Of a DNA stretch of 64,000 nt, positions 9,373 to 21,415 are shown one piece after another. The stretch's first letter is position 1; every line of letters starts with the position of its first letter. The stretch spans positions 11,844,501 to 11,908,500 of the forward strand of contig CM040086.1 of NCBI GenBank assembly GCA_022496805.1. Reading direction: 5' to 3'. The notes beneath the pieces were generated by a model. That model had not been told where the DNA came from, ran no database searches, and was given only the letters and a program-made list of their open reading frames with translations. Position numbers and translations under genes: made by a program. This DNA comes from Pohlia nutans (taxonomy: Eukaryota; Streptophyta; Bryopsida; Bryales; Mniaceae).

Positions 9373-11436
9373 ATGGCAACTGGTGGAGATCCGAGTGTGG
9401 CGGCCGGTGGCGGGTCTTCCGCAACGAGAGCGGGAAAGAGACGAAAACAGAAGGGGAAACCACATGCCCTAAACTACGCGGTTCTTGATGACCACAACAT
9501 CAAAGCAGAGCCTGGTTGGGAGGAAATGAAGCACACTGGGGTGTACTGGAACTCCAAGACTTGCAAGCAATTTGTAAAAATGTATCACATCGACAAGCTG
9601 TGGCCGAGGGTGCATCACAGAGCACACACTAAAGTTTATGCTTGCAAGCCGTGGACTTGCAACGATGCACATTTCATACACCGTGCTGAGGAGGTGTGGA
9701 GGGCTTTGTTTGGGACCCGCATCAAGAGCAAAGGCTATATTAACTACAGCCTGGGTTCAATGGTGTATGCGGAGCTGCAACTTGGAGTGTGTGTGGATTG
9801 GAGTTCTTTCCCGACTACCATTCACTTTCCTCTTCGTTTACAAGCTGGGCAAAAACATATCCCAGATATGTATCATCCTTTGTCAGAAGCAACGGTAGAA
9901 ATTCTGGCGTCGGTAAGAAAGAATCCTGGAAGCGCTCGGAGAGCTTCAATCGCTAGTGCTGGCAATTCAACTGAACCTCCGAGAGCACAAGCGCCTGCGA
10001 GACAAGCTGAGATATTTTCGACCGCTCCATTAGGATCTAATTTGCCAGCAGAGGCCGAGATTGTGCCTGAGATCGTGTCGCTTCCGGAAGTTGAAGCTCA
10101 TGGTGCATTATTGGAGATGAAGGAGGTAGAAGAGCTCAAGATGAAGTGTGAGAGATTGGAAACTGAGAAGAAAGATGCTTGGGCTAGGGAGAAAAGACTC
10201 TCAAATCGCATTGCCCTTCTCATGGGTGCACAGAAGAAATTGGATGACGGCACTCAAGAAAGCTCGGGTAAACTATCTCTTCCAATCGACGTGGATAACA
10301 TGTTCAAGCGTTTGAATCACTCGAGGCAAAACAAGGGCGGAGACATTGACTGGCGCTTTGAGATCGAAGAGGGGTGGATTCCGTACAACACATTCTCCGC
10401 GCAAAGCATTCTTGGGATTCACGAAAGACAAGTTGTCAATTCGTGCAACCCGCCATCGGCATTCTTGAACGACAAATGTTGCGTTTGTTTTGGACATTTT
10501 GGTCCCGAAGGTGCCCTTGGATTGGGGCAATGCCCCCACATATTCCATGTCCAGTGCATCGCTCAACGTGCACTCATCCGATCCGTATGTCCGGAGTGCA
10601 AATCCCCGTTGAATCGAAGGTTTTATGAGATGTTGGGCTTGTTGGATGTCATGCCTTCTGGACATGAGTACAATCGTTGGAACCTTCCTCTCGATCAAGG
10701 TCCAAATTTTGTACGCAATATTCAACAATGGGGAAAGCCTCTATTCTGGAACCGAGCAGCAAAGTGCCATGAGATTCTAGCGCAACGTCTCGAGACCGAA
10801 GAATTAAGCCCGTACAATTGGATGACTCACGACATCGAGATTGAGTTGCGGGCTCGAGGGATAGCGAATGACGATGAACGGGAGATGTTTTGTCGCAACT
10901 TTGGGGGTCATTGGAGCAAGACGCATAAACGATTCTTTAGATTCCCGAAGAACAAAAAAAATTTGTCCAAGGATGACGGGGAATGGAAAGAAATGGAGCC
11001 TTTGGAGGACTATCAAAAGTTCTACGAGGAATATGACCATGAGTTGGTGGGTCGTGCTCTATTTCTATCCAAGTTGGAGGAGGCAACCATAATCCGGTTG
11101 CAAAGTCGTGATGATGAAGTGTTGGGGGCTAAGCATTCATGGTATGACGTGGCAAAGGCATTCGATAATCACATCACTCAAATCATCAAAGATTGGTGGA
11201 CCCACATAGCCGAACATGGAAAAATTGGAGTGCCACGGAATGCCAACTTTGTTGATACATGTGTGCAACGAATTGCTAAGGCTCTTGAGGCCTTTAATGC
11301 CCATGAACTGACTCTCGATTTCAAGCGCAAGCGGAGAGTAGAAGAAGACAATGACCACTCTCCGGAAATAAAACGAGCGATGTTGGCGATTGGTCGCGAG
11401 GTTGCAAGAGGATTATCTTGCTTATGTGTGGCTTAG
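9373..11436 (+). CDS. RING-H2 zinc-finger protein with coiled coil, family unknown
   Basis: A single-exon frame of 687 codons. I chose the ATG at 9373 (MATGGDPSVAAGG); the frame extends upstream only through a TTG. The N-terminus is Gly/Ala/Ser-rich and then basic (KRRKQKGK). Residues about 35-190 form an unrecognised region rich in Trp, His and Cys. Residues about 238-292 are Glu/Lys-rich and predicted to form a coiled coil. A RING-H2 pattern spans residues 369-409: C369-x2-C372-x14-C387-x-H389-x2-H392-x2-C395-x10-C406-x2-C409. This pattern suggests a ubiquitin E3 ligase, but no substrate can be inferred. The C-terminal 280 residues are charged, with the basic segment KRKRRVEEDN near the end. 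There are no introns and no frameshifts, and it has its own telobox/TATA promoter. It could be a lineage-specific gene or a domesticated transposon-derived protein. Confidence 0.75.
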   Translation: MATGGDPSVAAGGGSSATRAGKRRKQKGKPHALNYAVLDDHNIKAEPGWEEMKHTGVYWNSKTCKQFVKMYHIDKLWPRVHHRAHTKVYACKPWTCNDAHFIHRAEEVWRALFGTRIKSKGYINYSLGSMVYAELQLGVCVDWSSFPTTIHFPLRLQAGQKHIPDMYHPLSEATVEILASVRKNPGSARRASIASAGNSTEPPRAQAPARQAEIFSTAPLGSNLPAEAEIVPEIVSLPEVEAHGALLEMKEVEELKMKCERLETEKKDAWAREKRLSNRIALLMGAQKKLDDGTQESSGKLSLPIDVDNMFKRLNHSRQNKGGDIDWRFEIEEGWIPYNTFSAQSILGIHERQVVNSCNPPSAFLNDKCCVCFGHFGPEGALGLGQCPHIFHVQCIAQRALIRSVCPECKSPLNRRFYEMLGLLDVMPSGHEYNRWNLPLDQGPNFVRNIQQWGKPLFWNRAAKCHEILAQRLETEELSPYNWMTHDIEIELRARGIANDDEREMFCRNFGGHWSKTHKRFFRFPKNKKNLSKDDGEWKEMEPLEDYQKFYEEYDHELVGRALFLSKLEEATIIRLQSRDDEVLGAKHSWYDVAKAFDNHITQIIKDWWTHIAEHGKIGVPRNANFVDTCVQRIAKALEAFNAHELTLDFKRKRRVEEDNDHSPEIKRAMLAIGREVARGLSCLCVA

Positions 11437-11816
11437 CTTGTGTTGATTTAGTGGAGTTTTATTCCCCATAAGGGTTTCTCCACATATAAATTTTGAGTAA
11501 AGATGGCCTTACTAGCCTTTCCGTTTTATTTATTTTCTATATTGGCACTTGTACACATCACCAATTTTTTGCTTTTGGCAATTGCTTAAGTGAATATGAG
11601 ACACTTCACCTTGGACAAGGTAATCCTAAGGCGGCAATGTTGTATGGATGAGTGTTGACTGTCAGCTACATCGTTCCCGAGACAAGGCCCAAACGATACG
11701 ATATGACATGCACATGATGTGTATGTGCATGACATGGTTGTATTGCTAAAATACAAATTTTGTTAAGAAGTGCATACAAGTTTCAAAATTTTGTAATTGT
11801 ATAAAAATATATACAC

Positions 11817-11861
<45 letters not shown>

Positions 11862-11895
11862 GGATGATTTTGTATGTTCTACTTGTGTGAATGAC
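11437..11895. other. 3' flank of the RING gene with a (TA)n run
   Basis: AT-rich downstream sequence. A TA microsatellite lies at about 11822-11858. No polyadenylation signal can be assigned with certainty. Confidence 0.5.
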
Positions 11896-11911
11896 AAACT
11901 TTAGTCCATTC
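11896..11911. repeat. LINE target-site duplication, 5' copy
   Basis: AAACTTTAGTCCATTC is repeated exactly at 20788-20803, directly after the A-rich tail of the LINE. Part of the AAA could belong to the tail, leaving a minimum duplication of 13 bp. Confidence 0.85.
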
Positions 11912-12106
11912 GGCAATATGGCGATGGCGGACGGAGCCCGGTGTGCGCCGCTGCAGCGACGCGAGTTGTAACTTGACCTGCACGCCCCGCGTCTAGCTAG
12001 CAAATTCAGAATCGTGTGCGGAATCCCTTCGCGGTCCGATTGAGAGGTCTTTCTAGTAGGAAGAATCTCCCACGAGGAGAATACTGTAGATCTAGGGTTT
12101 CGTGCC

Positions 12107-14580
12107 ATGGAGCCCGCGAGAGCCAGTTACAAGTCCGTTTTGAACAATTCTAGGCAACCAGGGGAGCGCGCAACCATGGATTCTGACCCGGGCATGTCCT
12201 TCCTGCGAACAGCACTAGCGACCGGCCGTTTTGACAAGGGTCCAGTGGACCCGCTCCGGCGGTCAAAGGGAGAATCATTACCTCGAGGTACGTTTAGAAA
12301 CTTTCAAGAGTTATTGGTGCACTATGCAGTATCATTCACTCTGACACCAGAGGATCAGTCTACTGTAGCCACAGAGATTCCATTTCTAGAAGAGCACGTC
12401 GTCATCGCTTGTCTCGTCGAGGGTAATTTATAGAGTACGGCGGGTGACTCCTGGTGGGCTATACTACAAGAGCTGGCCAAACCGGGTGTTGTGAATTTCC
12501 ACCGGCGCGTAGGGCAAAACTTTGCGTATGTTCAAACCGATGGGAAAACCACCACGGACAGGATTCTTTCTTTTGCACTCCACCGATTCACCGGAGGAGC
12601 AATCTTCTACCAGTACTGAACCCGGGATTTCAACCCTAGAATGCCAATGGGAATATATGGCCCACTTGGATTACCTTTCCAGATCTTCCCCTAGAATTTC
12701 ACAAATTGACTCGGCGGGTGGCGGAAAAGGTTGGTCAAGTACTAGCAAAAAGTCATGACGGGAGTTTTGATTCCCCTCCTAGGTTTTGCGTGGGAGTCGA
12801 CATTCGACACGGGTGGGTGTCCAATGTGATAGGTTTTAGCGAGGCAGGTGGGAGTGCGTCTATCGCCGTCCACGAGGCTTTGGAGTTAAACTGTAACCAT
12901 TGTGGACACCACCCGCATCCCACATCAGCATGTAGAAATGGTCGGGGATTCATCTTGCCAAGACTATCCAGCTTCGACACCCGACAAGGTCAACAGGGTT
13001 CCCAGACTCAAGACTCGAACACGCAGCGCCAGGCTTCAGCTTCCATGAGAATTTGGGATTCCCCTCCCCAACACCCTAGTCGACCGAGCCCCGGGAGACA
13101 GTAGGATTCTCCTCCGCGGCGCCATCGTCGTTGGCCTCGATGCCCAAACCCTCATGCACGCAGACACATAAACTCGTCTCCAGTGCAAGAAATCAGAAGG
13201 TTTTGTACCCGTCATTCGTCAACGGTGTCGTCCCTCCCTCTTCGATATGCAACCAGAGCGTGTCCCTCACAGCCCGTCAAGTACCTTGCCTCCCCGTGAG
13301 ACGCCCGCGACAGCAACTGCTACGCATCACCAGGCGTGCAACGTCTCTCATACCCCAGCAGCGCTACAACCTGTATCGACATCAACAGGACCCAAGCTGA
13401 GAGAGCGTACTAGGCCCTCGGTTAGGGATGTGTCTCCTCCTTAGGGCCCCAACAATTTGCAACAAGGTATGGTAACCCCGGCAATACCCATTCAGGCAGC
13501 AGGTCCAGCGTCAAGCCATGCTCCGCCATCACCAGTACCAGTTGATCCACAGCCTCTGAACGTGGATCCCCCTGACGCAGTGATGGCAGAATCTAGCGTC
13601 CCATATTACGACCCAAATGACTCTCACAACGACACTAGTCGTAGTGGGAACCACTATTCGAATGGCGAATCGCGAGAAACACCATTGTACGAATGGAACG
13701 GATGGGAGAAAGTATATCGAACCAAGAAACCATATCCCTACCGGCCACGTATTCCACAAGCCCCATATCTCCAGTCTACTAGCGAATCTGTCCTTGTGGA
13801 TGATACAGTAACTTCTGACATGGAGGTGGACTGAGATGGACAGAGTCATGGAGACGGCCCACAGCAAAATTTCGAAGGGGTAGCTCAAGACTCGCCCCCC
13901 TCTCACGTGAACTAGGATCCAGCAATCCTGAGTACGGACTCGGATTCCCTGGGTTTCACACATGGCCGTGAGACCTCAAGTGACTCCTCCGGGAGTAGGA
14001 TCAGATTTCGCCATTGGTGGCAAACATCACACCACCAACTGAAGGGGCCATGGGAAACCGTAATGCCGACATCCTGTTGGATCAGGTCCAACCCATGAGG
14101 GTGACTCCAAAGGGCCCACGACTATAGCAAAAAGACACACCAGACCATCGAGCCTGAGTTTCCACCCGACCGGAATTACCATCGAATTCCACAGACTCCA
14201 CGGGTGATAACGAGCACTTCGTAGATGCTGCACACCAGCTATCTTCACAGCCCTCCTCTATAGAAAAACTCGGCCAACAACAGGACTCAAATGCAGGTTC
14301 TGGCCTAGGGGAAACGAGTGCCTCTGGAGCTTCCCGTCCCCGAGCCCATGCACAACGCTTCGCCGGGAGAATATTGTCCTTTCTGGAGACAGATGATTCG
14401 ACCATGGGTGACAGGAGTGCCCAGGTTCTTCCTAATTCATCCATGAAAGGCCTTCGTGTCGCTCCTAAGCAAGTGGTAATTGCGCCACTCTCTCGCCCTC
14501 CAGCATACAACGTATGGGGCTTTTGTAAATCACCACCAGCGAGCGGCGGGGACGCCAATATCCCCTCTCGTGAAAAATGA
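12107..14580 (+). pseudogene. LINE ORF1 (gag-like), broken
   Basis: ORF1 begins with an ATG at 12107 (MEPARASYKSVLNNSRQPG), the first ATG after the GC-rich leader. Open blocks at 12107-12433, 12706-13104, 13457-13834 and 14374-14580 are separated by stops and frame changes. A zinc knuckle C-x2-C-x4-H-x4-C (CNHCGHHPHPTSAC) is encoded at 12892-12933, after a region that in plant L1 elements binds RNA. The middle is Pro/Ser/Gln-rich and probably disordered. ORF1 proteins package the element RNA. The last block ends in TGA overlapping the ORF2 ATG. Confidence 0.75.
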
Positions 14581-17500
14581 AAGTACACCTTCTGTCTTTC
14601 AATGCGCGCGGTTTAAATGAGGACGACGCCGTGACGAACTTACAGTCCTACATTCGAGATTGCACTCCAGTTCTTGACATTGTTGCAATCCAAGAACACA
14701 AAATTCGAGGGCCAACAGCAGCACAGCTGGGTGGGCGTTTATGGCGTCATGCCATTTCTTTTAGCTTGGAGGCTATTGTGGGTTATGGACACAACCCCAA
14801 CGAGCCCGGGGCAGGTTGTGGAGGAGTAATCACACTCATTCATCCAAAGTGGAAACGTAAGATCGGAGCATCGGGATCACTGCTCGACAACAAGGTACAC
14901 TGGTTTGTGATTAAAGGCTTGCCGGGTGGTGATATTGGTTTTGCGAATGTGTACGCTCCGAATGAGTCACCGGCGCACTGCCTTTTGTGGGAAACAATGG
15001 CCTGTGACTTGCCTCGCACTTGCCGTTGGATTCTCTTTGGCAATTTTAATATGGTTGAGCTTAGGTCAGATAAATCCCGCCTCAATTCTACAATGTTGCC
15101 TTGTTAAGAAAGAACAATTATTGATGCCATGAAGACATCCCTACAGGTCAAAGACCATCCCAGGTCGGCATCCAGCCTCCGATACTCTTGGGACAATAAT
15201 CGTCCCCAGACTGATCGTGTTCTCGCGCTAGACCGCCTATACCTCTTCTGCCCCATGTCTGGTAATCCTTCTTACCTTAGCCGCAAAGACCCCTCCAGCA
15301 CCTAGTAAATCCCCTCCTTCGTCGCCCCCTCCTGGTCATTAATTTAGTTCTATTGCAACTGGCGATTGCTGGAGCAATGTCGCTCCCTGCTTTTGCTGCT
15401 ACGTCTGCTTGGGTAGTCGTGGGTTTCATCCTCAACTTGCTGAACTACCAGGAGCTTCTGAACCCGGCCATCTGGCGCGTGTAGGATGAAGCTGTCACCA
15501 TTGTTGGCGTGACCGTGCTTCCCCACGTATGTTTCTTGTGTAGTCTCATGCTTTGTGTAGTCTCATGCTTTGCTTTCATCACAATTATCATTTGATAGTT
15601 TCAGGCGGTACTCTTAATTTGGCTTGCCTTTTTTCTAAAGGTTTTGTGATCATGGGTGCAGGTTATGTGGTCTACATTTGAGCCTTTTCTGCCTCATTTG
15701 ATGTTGCCTTCAATGATCTGTGGAACTGCAATTGTTTCACTTGTGATTCTGGTATGTTCCATCTTCTACCGTTTACGTCCATAGGGAAATTCGCACCCTT
15801 CTTGACTATCGATCGCACCCTCCATCGCACCCTTCTTGACTATCGAATCAGAGGCGACAACACCAGATCTGACCATCATCCGGGCACGGCCCTGATCCAA
15901 CTCGCAGCTCAGCCGAGACGGCCAACACAATGGAAGATGAACTGTAGCTACTTCGACAAAGCTGCAGCCGAAATCACTCGAGTGTGGACTCAAGCGAGCC
16001 CGGGTGCTTCATTCTTCACCAAACTCCATCGCTTTTTCAGGTATTACCGCGGCTTTTGTAAGGCGAAAGCCCAAGCTTTCATGACGGATGAGGACACCCT
16101 TAGAGCCGCAGTGGAAACTACCACCCAACATGCACAGGAAGCTCCCAACGACGCCACAACTTTGCGAGAACATGGAGACAATCGGCTACGCCTAGAGGCT
16201 TTTCAAGACCAGCAGATGGAGGGGCGTTGCATTTGAAGCCAAACGCGGTGGAAATTGCGTGGCGATGCTGTCACGAAAGAATTCTTTCGGGCAATTCGCG
16301 AACCGGGAGGCATGACCCACATCTTGGCACTGCGAGACTCCACTGGAGCCCGGGTATCAGAGAGAGGCGACCTAGAAGCTTCTGTGCTTTCCTACTACAA
16401 ACAGTTGTATGCCGACCCGGAGGTCACTCTGGCCACCATACAGGCAGAGAGGGAATTACTGTCCCTCATACCTACTAGCTTCACCGATCATTTTTCTGTT
16501 GAGTTCCTGCAATCACTGGGCAGAATCCCTGAAGCTCCAGAACTGAAACATGCCCTGGACCAGATGGCGCCGGGTAAGAGCCCCGGGCCAGATGGTGTAG
16601 TGATGGAATTTTATAGGCGATTATGGGATCTAATTGATCTCGATTACACAAACATGATTCGGGAAGCAATTCAAGTGGGCGCTCTCCCAATGGGCATGAA
16701 CCAGGGCCTAGTGATTCTTCTGCCGAAAGAGGGAGATTTGGAACTTATTCCAAAATGGAGACCCATCACATTACGGAACACGTCATATAAGATCTTGGCA
16801 AAGGTGCTCCAGATTTGCTTGCAAAAAATTCTCCCGGATGTCATTCACCAGGGACAGTCAGCTTTCATGCCGTCCCGACATATCTTAGATTCGATTATGC
16901 TGCAACATGAGACTATTTCCTGGGCCCGGGAAACTGGTCAACCGCTAATCATGTTGAAGCTCGATTTTCGCAAGGCATACGACTCGGTGCGGTGGAGTTT
17001 TCTCTTCCAAGTCATGGAGAAAATGGGGCTGCCTCGGTCCTACACAGACATGGTACGCATGCTACTTTTTAATGCCTCTGCAGCGGTCTCTCTCAATGGC
17101 CTGCATACCGAGGATTTTCTTGTTTGTAGAGGGGTTCGGCAGGGTTGTCCCCTAGCCCCCTACTTATTCTTGCTAGTTGCAAAAGCTTTGGCAACGGCGT
17201 CCAAACAGGCTTTGAGTCACGGTTATTTGAGAGGGATCCAACTTCCTTACGGAGACTCTCAACTGGTCATTTCCCAGTTCGCCGATGATACCACTTTCTC
17301 GCTCTTTGGCAAGGAATGGTATCTTACTGCGGCCTTCACATTGCTTTCTGAGTTTAGGGAGGTACCCGGGTTAATTCTTAACCGGCAGAAGTGTGGAGTA
17401 TATTTGTTTGATGCCAATCCTCCACCCTGGTGGTTGGCCTCCTTCGGCTGTTCGGTAGCTCCACCATGACAACTGTCCAAATTGTTGGGCATCCCTTTTG

Positions 17501-19272
17501 GGGTGTCTTTGGATACGGGCGACGTCGACACTTTTCTTGCAGACAAAATTCAGGCAAAACTCAAATACTAGACCTCGATACACCTTTCGTTAGCGGCCCG
17601 AGTGGTGGTGGTGAACTCGGTCCTCTTATCCACATTGTGGTACTTTATTAGTATTTGAGGCGGTTCGACACTTATCCTTCGATCCATCAGAGCTTCCCTC
17701 CGGAACTACCTGAGGCAGGCACAGAGGAGAACGCACGAGCACAAGTCAGATGGGATGACTATTGCGCGCCCAAACGCGTGGGAGGTCTCGGTATCATTGA
17801 CCCGGAAGAGGCTCTCACGGCCCTTATGGGCAAATGGGTCGTCAAAGCCCTTGTGCCGGATAATTCTCCTCTACACGCTCTTCTGAGACATCGGCTTGCA
17901 GGAATTTGCCCGCCAGGCCCGGGGACGTGGCCTCGAAGCTTTCACTGGCTTCTACTTGCAAAATTCTTTGCACCACAGGGTATGAAACTGTGGAATAGGC
18001 TAATTCACGCCTGGCAATTACTAAACCCACTGGTGGATGCACAGCCGCCTACGACATTTGAAGAGATCCAAAATACCCAGCTCTGGTGGATGACACACTT
18101 CTTGGGGAACAATTTTGGCTTTACACACCAGCGAGCGCGACAACTCACTCACAGTGGCCTCCAATGCCTCAGGGATTTATGGCTTCCAGGGACCATGTCA
18201 CTCCTCCCGTGGCCAGAGCTGCAGACTTGCTTTAGTCTTCAAGATGGCGAGCGTAGACAAATCAAGTTGTTTCAAGCTCACATTCCGGAGGCTTGGAAGG
18301 CGATCGGTCAATCCACTCTAACTCATTCTATGAGTAGCAAGTGGCTGGGTGTCTATACAACCGAAGACACCACTGATCCAGTGGCGCTCTTCAAAACCAC
18401 ACCGGACTTCTATCCAGAGCTCCACAGCGAGCCCCGAATTATAACAGTCCCTGAGGCCCACAAAACTTTCACAGTGGCCGCCCAATCCAGGTCCCTGGTC
18501 CGCCACACGCCGAGCCAGCCGAGCACCAGCATACTCAGAGGCCTCCTCAGACGCATCCGCGTCATCTGTACGAATCCCACAGCACAAGCACCGGCCACTA
18601 CAGGATTCAAATATTTGGCGCCCGTCGCCAACCTTACTTTCGACCCGGGCCGATGGGACTGGCGCCCGGGTGAATCCTTATATGCGTATATAGCTAACCG
18701 GGGTCGCCAATGGCGCCGTCCTCGTCTGACCCTCAGTCTTTCGATTTGCGAGAAGTGGGCTGGCCTGGTCCCTACCACATTCGTTCCGAACTGGCCTGAG
18801 GTATGGACTATTGGTCGTCCCCGGAAGGAGGCTGCCTTTCTATAGAGCTTTTATCACAAGGCAATTGTTGTCAATCAATGGCGGCATATCGCACATCCAA
18901 CTACATTAGACATGTGCACCTGTTGTGACAATGGGTTACCCGAATCCCTCATCCATGGGTTTTTTTTAATGTGAAGCAGCTCGGGAAGCGTGGTCTTTCG
19001 CCACTACGGTCATCCACCGGTTACTTGGACACGGTCCAGACACAATGCCTTGGCCCCAGTTGTCATGGCAACAATGCCTACTAGACTTTGAGCTGCCCGG
19101 CCTAGGTCATAATACCTGGTCCCTTATCAGAGGCTCTGTTATCTGGGTCATCTGGATACGGCGGAATGCCGCCATCTTCAAGTACACTAGATGGCCAACT
19201 ATACAGCTGGACTGGGTCATGTGGGACGCCATCGGCGATCTTGCTTGCTCGGCTTGGATGCGAGTCCTTTAG
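14577..19272 (+). pseudogene. LINE ORF2: endonuclease and reverse transcriptase, broken
   Basis: The start MKVHLLSFNARGLNEDD is the endonuclease N-terminus; IQEHK carries the metal-binding Glu and the end motif SDHHP is at about 15870. The catalytic GDFN motif reads GNFN (about 15040), a probable inactivating change. After a frame break at 15107 and an inserted gene fragment (about 15341-15751), the frame resumes at 15754-16236. The reverse transcriptase (16255-17469) includes GKSPGPDG, LLPKEGD, SAFMPSRHILD, LDFRKAYDSV, RQGCPLAPYLF and catalytic FADD at 17278-17289. The C-terminal part (17655-18845, then to 19272 across stops) includes VRWDDYCAPKRVGGLGI and the zinc-binding CTCCDNG with HGFF. 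Several stops and frameshifts make it non-functional. Confidence 0.88.
15341..15751 (+). pseudogene. Host gene fragment captured in the LINE (MEX1-like maltose transporter, two exons)
   Basis: This segment interrupts the LINE endonuclease. The first exon part (to 15526) encodes hydrophobic AFAATSAWVVVGFILNLLNY then NPAIWRV, a TAG stop, DEAVTIVGVTVLPH. A GT-AG intron (15527-15661) follows. The second exon (15662-15751) encodes VMWSTFEPFLPH then LMLPSMICGTAIVSLVIL and ends at another GTATG donor. The two join in phase 0 as VLPHVMWSTF. The combination NPxIWR, DxxTIxGxxVLP and MWSTFxPF recalls plastid maltose exporter MEX1, where Trp would occupy the TAG position. This is from memory and only moderately certain. 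The retained intron means capture at DNA level, not from mRNA. Confidence 0.5.
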
Positions 19273-20787
19273 CTGCACAAATCCCAGCTTGTGGCGGCCC
19301 ATAGAGCTACACAAGAGTTCTTTGATAGATGGGCAAAGACGCCCACTTTGTGTACTGTGCAAGGTGATAAAGTCCAATGGACTCATACTCGCCCGATTAG
19401 AGGTATTTTCATCTAGGTAGGTCTTTGGTAGGTTTCTTATTAAGAGGTAAAAATCTTAAATTTCTCGCCAGGCAGGTTTGTCTGTCTCGGTTCCGCGGCG
19501 GTGTGTTTTCTCTCTTTGCAATGGAATTCTCACCATTTGACTCAAAAAGCGCTTTTTCGGAACATCTCCTTTCAGAGCATATCAATTCAATGTCTTTATC
19601 TAAACTAAGCTATATTAGGCTGGCAAGGAATAAAACTAGTATAAAGCAGTGCAAAGCATGGAGCTTCCAAAGTAGAAACGCATCAAGAGAAGGCTTTTTA
19701 AGACAAAAATCAAGAAAGCTCAATATAAGCCTTTCATGAACTTAGATATACATGTAATTGAGCAACCAGGTTCTAAATCAATAGACAGAAGCTTTGCATA
19801 AAAGGTACAAAAAGCTTTACAAAAGAGTCACAAAAGCTTTGCATAAAAAGCACACTGTGAATGACGATTCCTAAAAGCTCAAAGGGAAGAAACCATTCTT
19901 CCACAATTCTTGCGCAATTTGTTATAGGATCATAAGGAAAGAACAAGAGGAAGCCACCTCACATGTACCCATACAATCCAACGCCACAAACGGGGGTTAG
20001 AATGCGCATACGAGGTGTCTTCAGGTAGCTTCAGCGTGTTATTGCAATCACAAGTCCAGGAACCAAAATCAACATACAACAAAGCAAGAAAAGCATAGAT
20101 CATCAATCAATTCACAAAACTTCATGAACCTGGCTAGATAAAGGCGAACCCCTCATGTTGAAGAGCAGTATAGGCTTGTCCAAGTAGCTTTCGAAATCCC
20201 AGGCCAAAATTACTATAACTCCGACACTCCCCTCACACAACGTCGCCAAGCACTAGACGCAATTACCAAGGGCAAGAAACCCTCAGTGAAGAAGAGCAAG
20301 AAACCCACAGTGACGAAGGAGCCATGGATCGGCTAAAGACTGTGAGGATTGGAGGCTAGGCGAGGGTTTAAAAAGGCTCGCTGATGCATGCATGCACCCA
20401 GGCTGGCCTTGAAGGCACCAACCCCGAGGCGGCCATAAAATTAACCCAGGTAAGAATTCAAAACCCCCTTAATTACGCTAGAATAATTAATTGTCTGAGT
20501 AGGGAGGGAGCGGAGGGATTTTAAAGCCAACATAATCACAACAATCACTAACTGGGTAGAAAACTCAACTACTTAGGTAAGTCAGTGACATGGTTGGAAG
20601 AAAGCCAAGCAACTCTGGTCCATCTACTTGATAATCATATGGCGCTAAATTAAAGCAAGCCAAAGCTAGTATTGTTTAAGTGCAAAAAACCAAGTGTAGT
20701 CAAAGACAATACATCGTGGTTATATTACAAGATAAATAGCAGTACAAAGCCAAAAAAAGAAAAAAAGAAAAAATAAAAAAAATAAAA

Positions 20788-20803
20788 AAACTTTAGTCCA
20801 TTC
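20788..20803. repeat. LINE target-site duplication, 3' copy
   Basis: Exact match to 11896-11911, immediately after the A-rich tail. Confidence 0.85.
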
Positions 20804-21415
20804 ATTTTTCAAACGTGGAGGCATTTTGATTTCATTCAAGTTTGATTTGTTTTTGGACACTAGTGGACCGACACTTCACTTGAATATTTGATATGCATCT
20901 GGAGTCACATAACGCAACAAGTTGATATAAAACATTCACTAGGTAATTTTCCGCAAACAACAATGATAAGCATGAATTGAATGAAGTGTTGCTTTGGATT
21001 TATCACTGGAGAGTTGGTAAACGTTTGAAAATTTGGATGTGAATTGTAAGGGCCTAAGGGGTGCTGGAGAAACGTCTTAGAATTTAATGGAACAGAATAG
21101 AAATGCACTCTGAAACTTTCATAAAATGTAGTTGGAGAAAAAAAAAACTATAATCTAAAAATAAGAGGACGAAATTTTAGGATTTTTTTTTTGCAAAACA
21201 AAATTGCAATAAAAAGAATGATTTAAGGGAATATTCAAAGTGCCAAACTTTATTTTTTAAATAGTAATTATTTGGCACAAAGGTGTTGAACTTGGCCTTT
21301 GACTACAATAGTTAGGCGTTACCATTGGAAAATGATAATTATAAAAAGAGAAACCTACTGAAGCTTTAGGAATTGTTGTTCAAAATAAGTAGTGTAACTC
21401 TATGCTATTGACCCA
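20804..21415. other. AT-rich intergenic
   Basis: No coding frame or repeat end recognised; several short A and T runs. Confidence 0.5.

Larger units (their letters stand above)
11912..20787 (+). mobile_element. LINE (L1-type) retrotransposon, complete ends, inactive
   Basis: An 8.9-kb non-LTR element bounded by a 16-bp exact target duplication (11896-11911 and 20788-20803), with an A-rich tail from about 20752. In order it holds a 5' leader of about 195 bp, ORF1 with a CCHC knuckle, and ORF2 with APE-type endonuclease, reverse transcriptase (FADD) and a C-terminal zinc-binding region, then a 3' UTR of about 1.5 kb. ORF1 ends and ORF2 begins at the overlap ATGA (14577-14580), the usual stop/restart layout. 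Both ORFs carry stops and frameshifts, so the copy is dead. A foreign gene fragment sits in the endonuclease region. Intact ends plus decay suggest a full-length insertion of moderate age. Confidence 0.9.

Noticed and set aside
10273..10728. 151-codon minus-strand frame
   Set aside because: Antisense shadow of the RING-H2 coding region.
19425..19739. 104-codon frame after the LINE ORF2
   Set aside because: Lies in the LINE 3' UTR, with no domain or similarity recognised.
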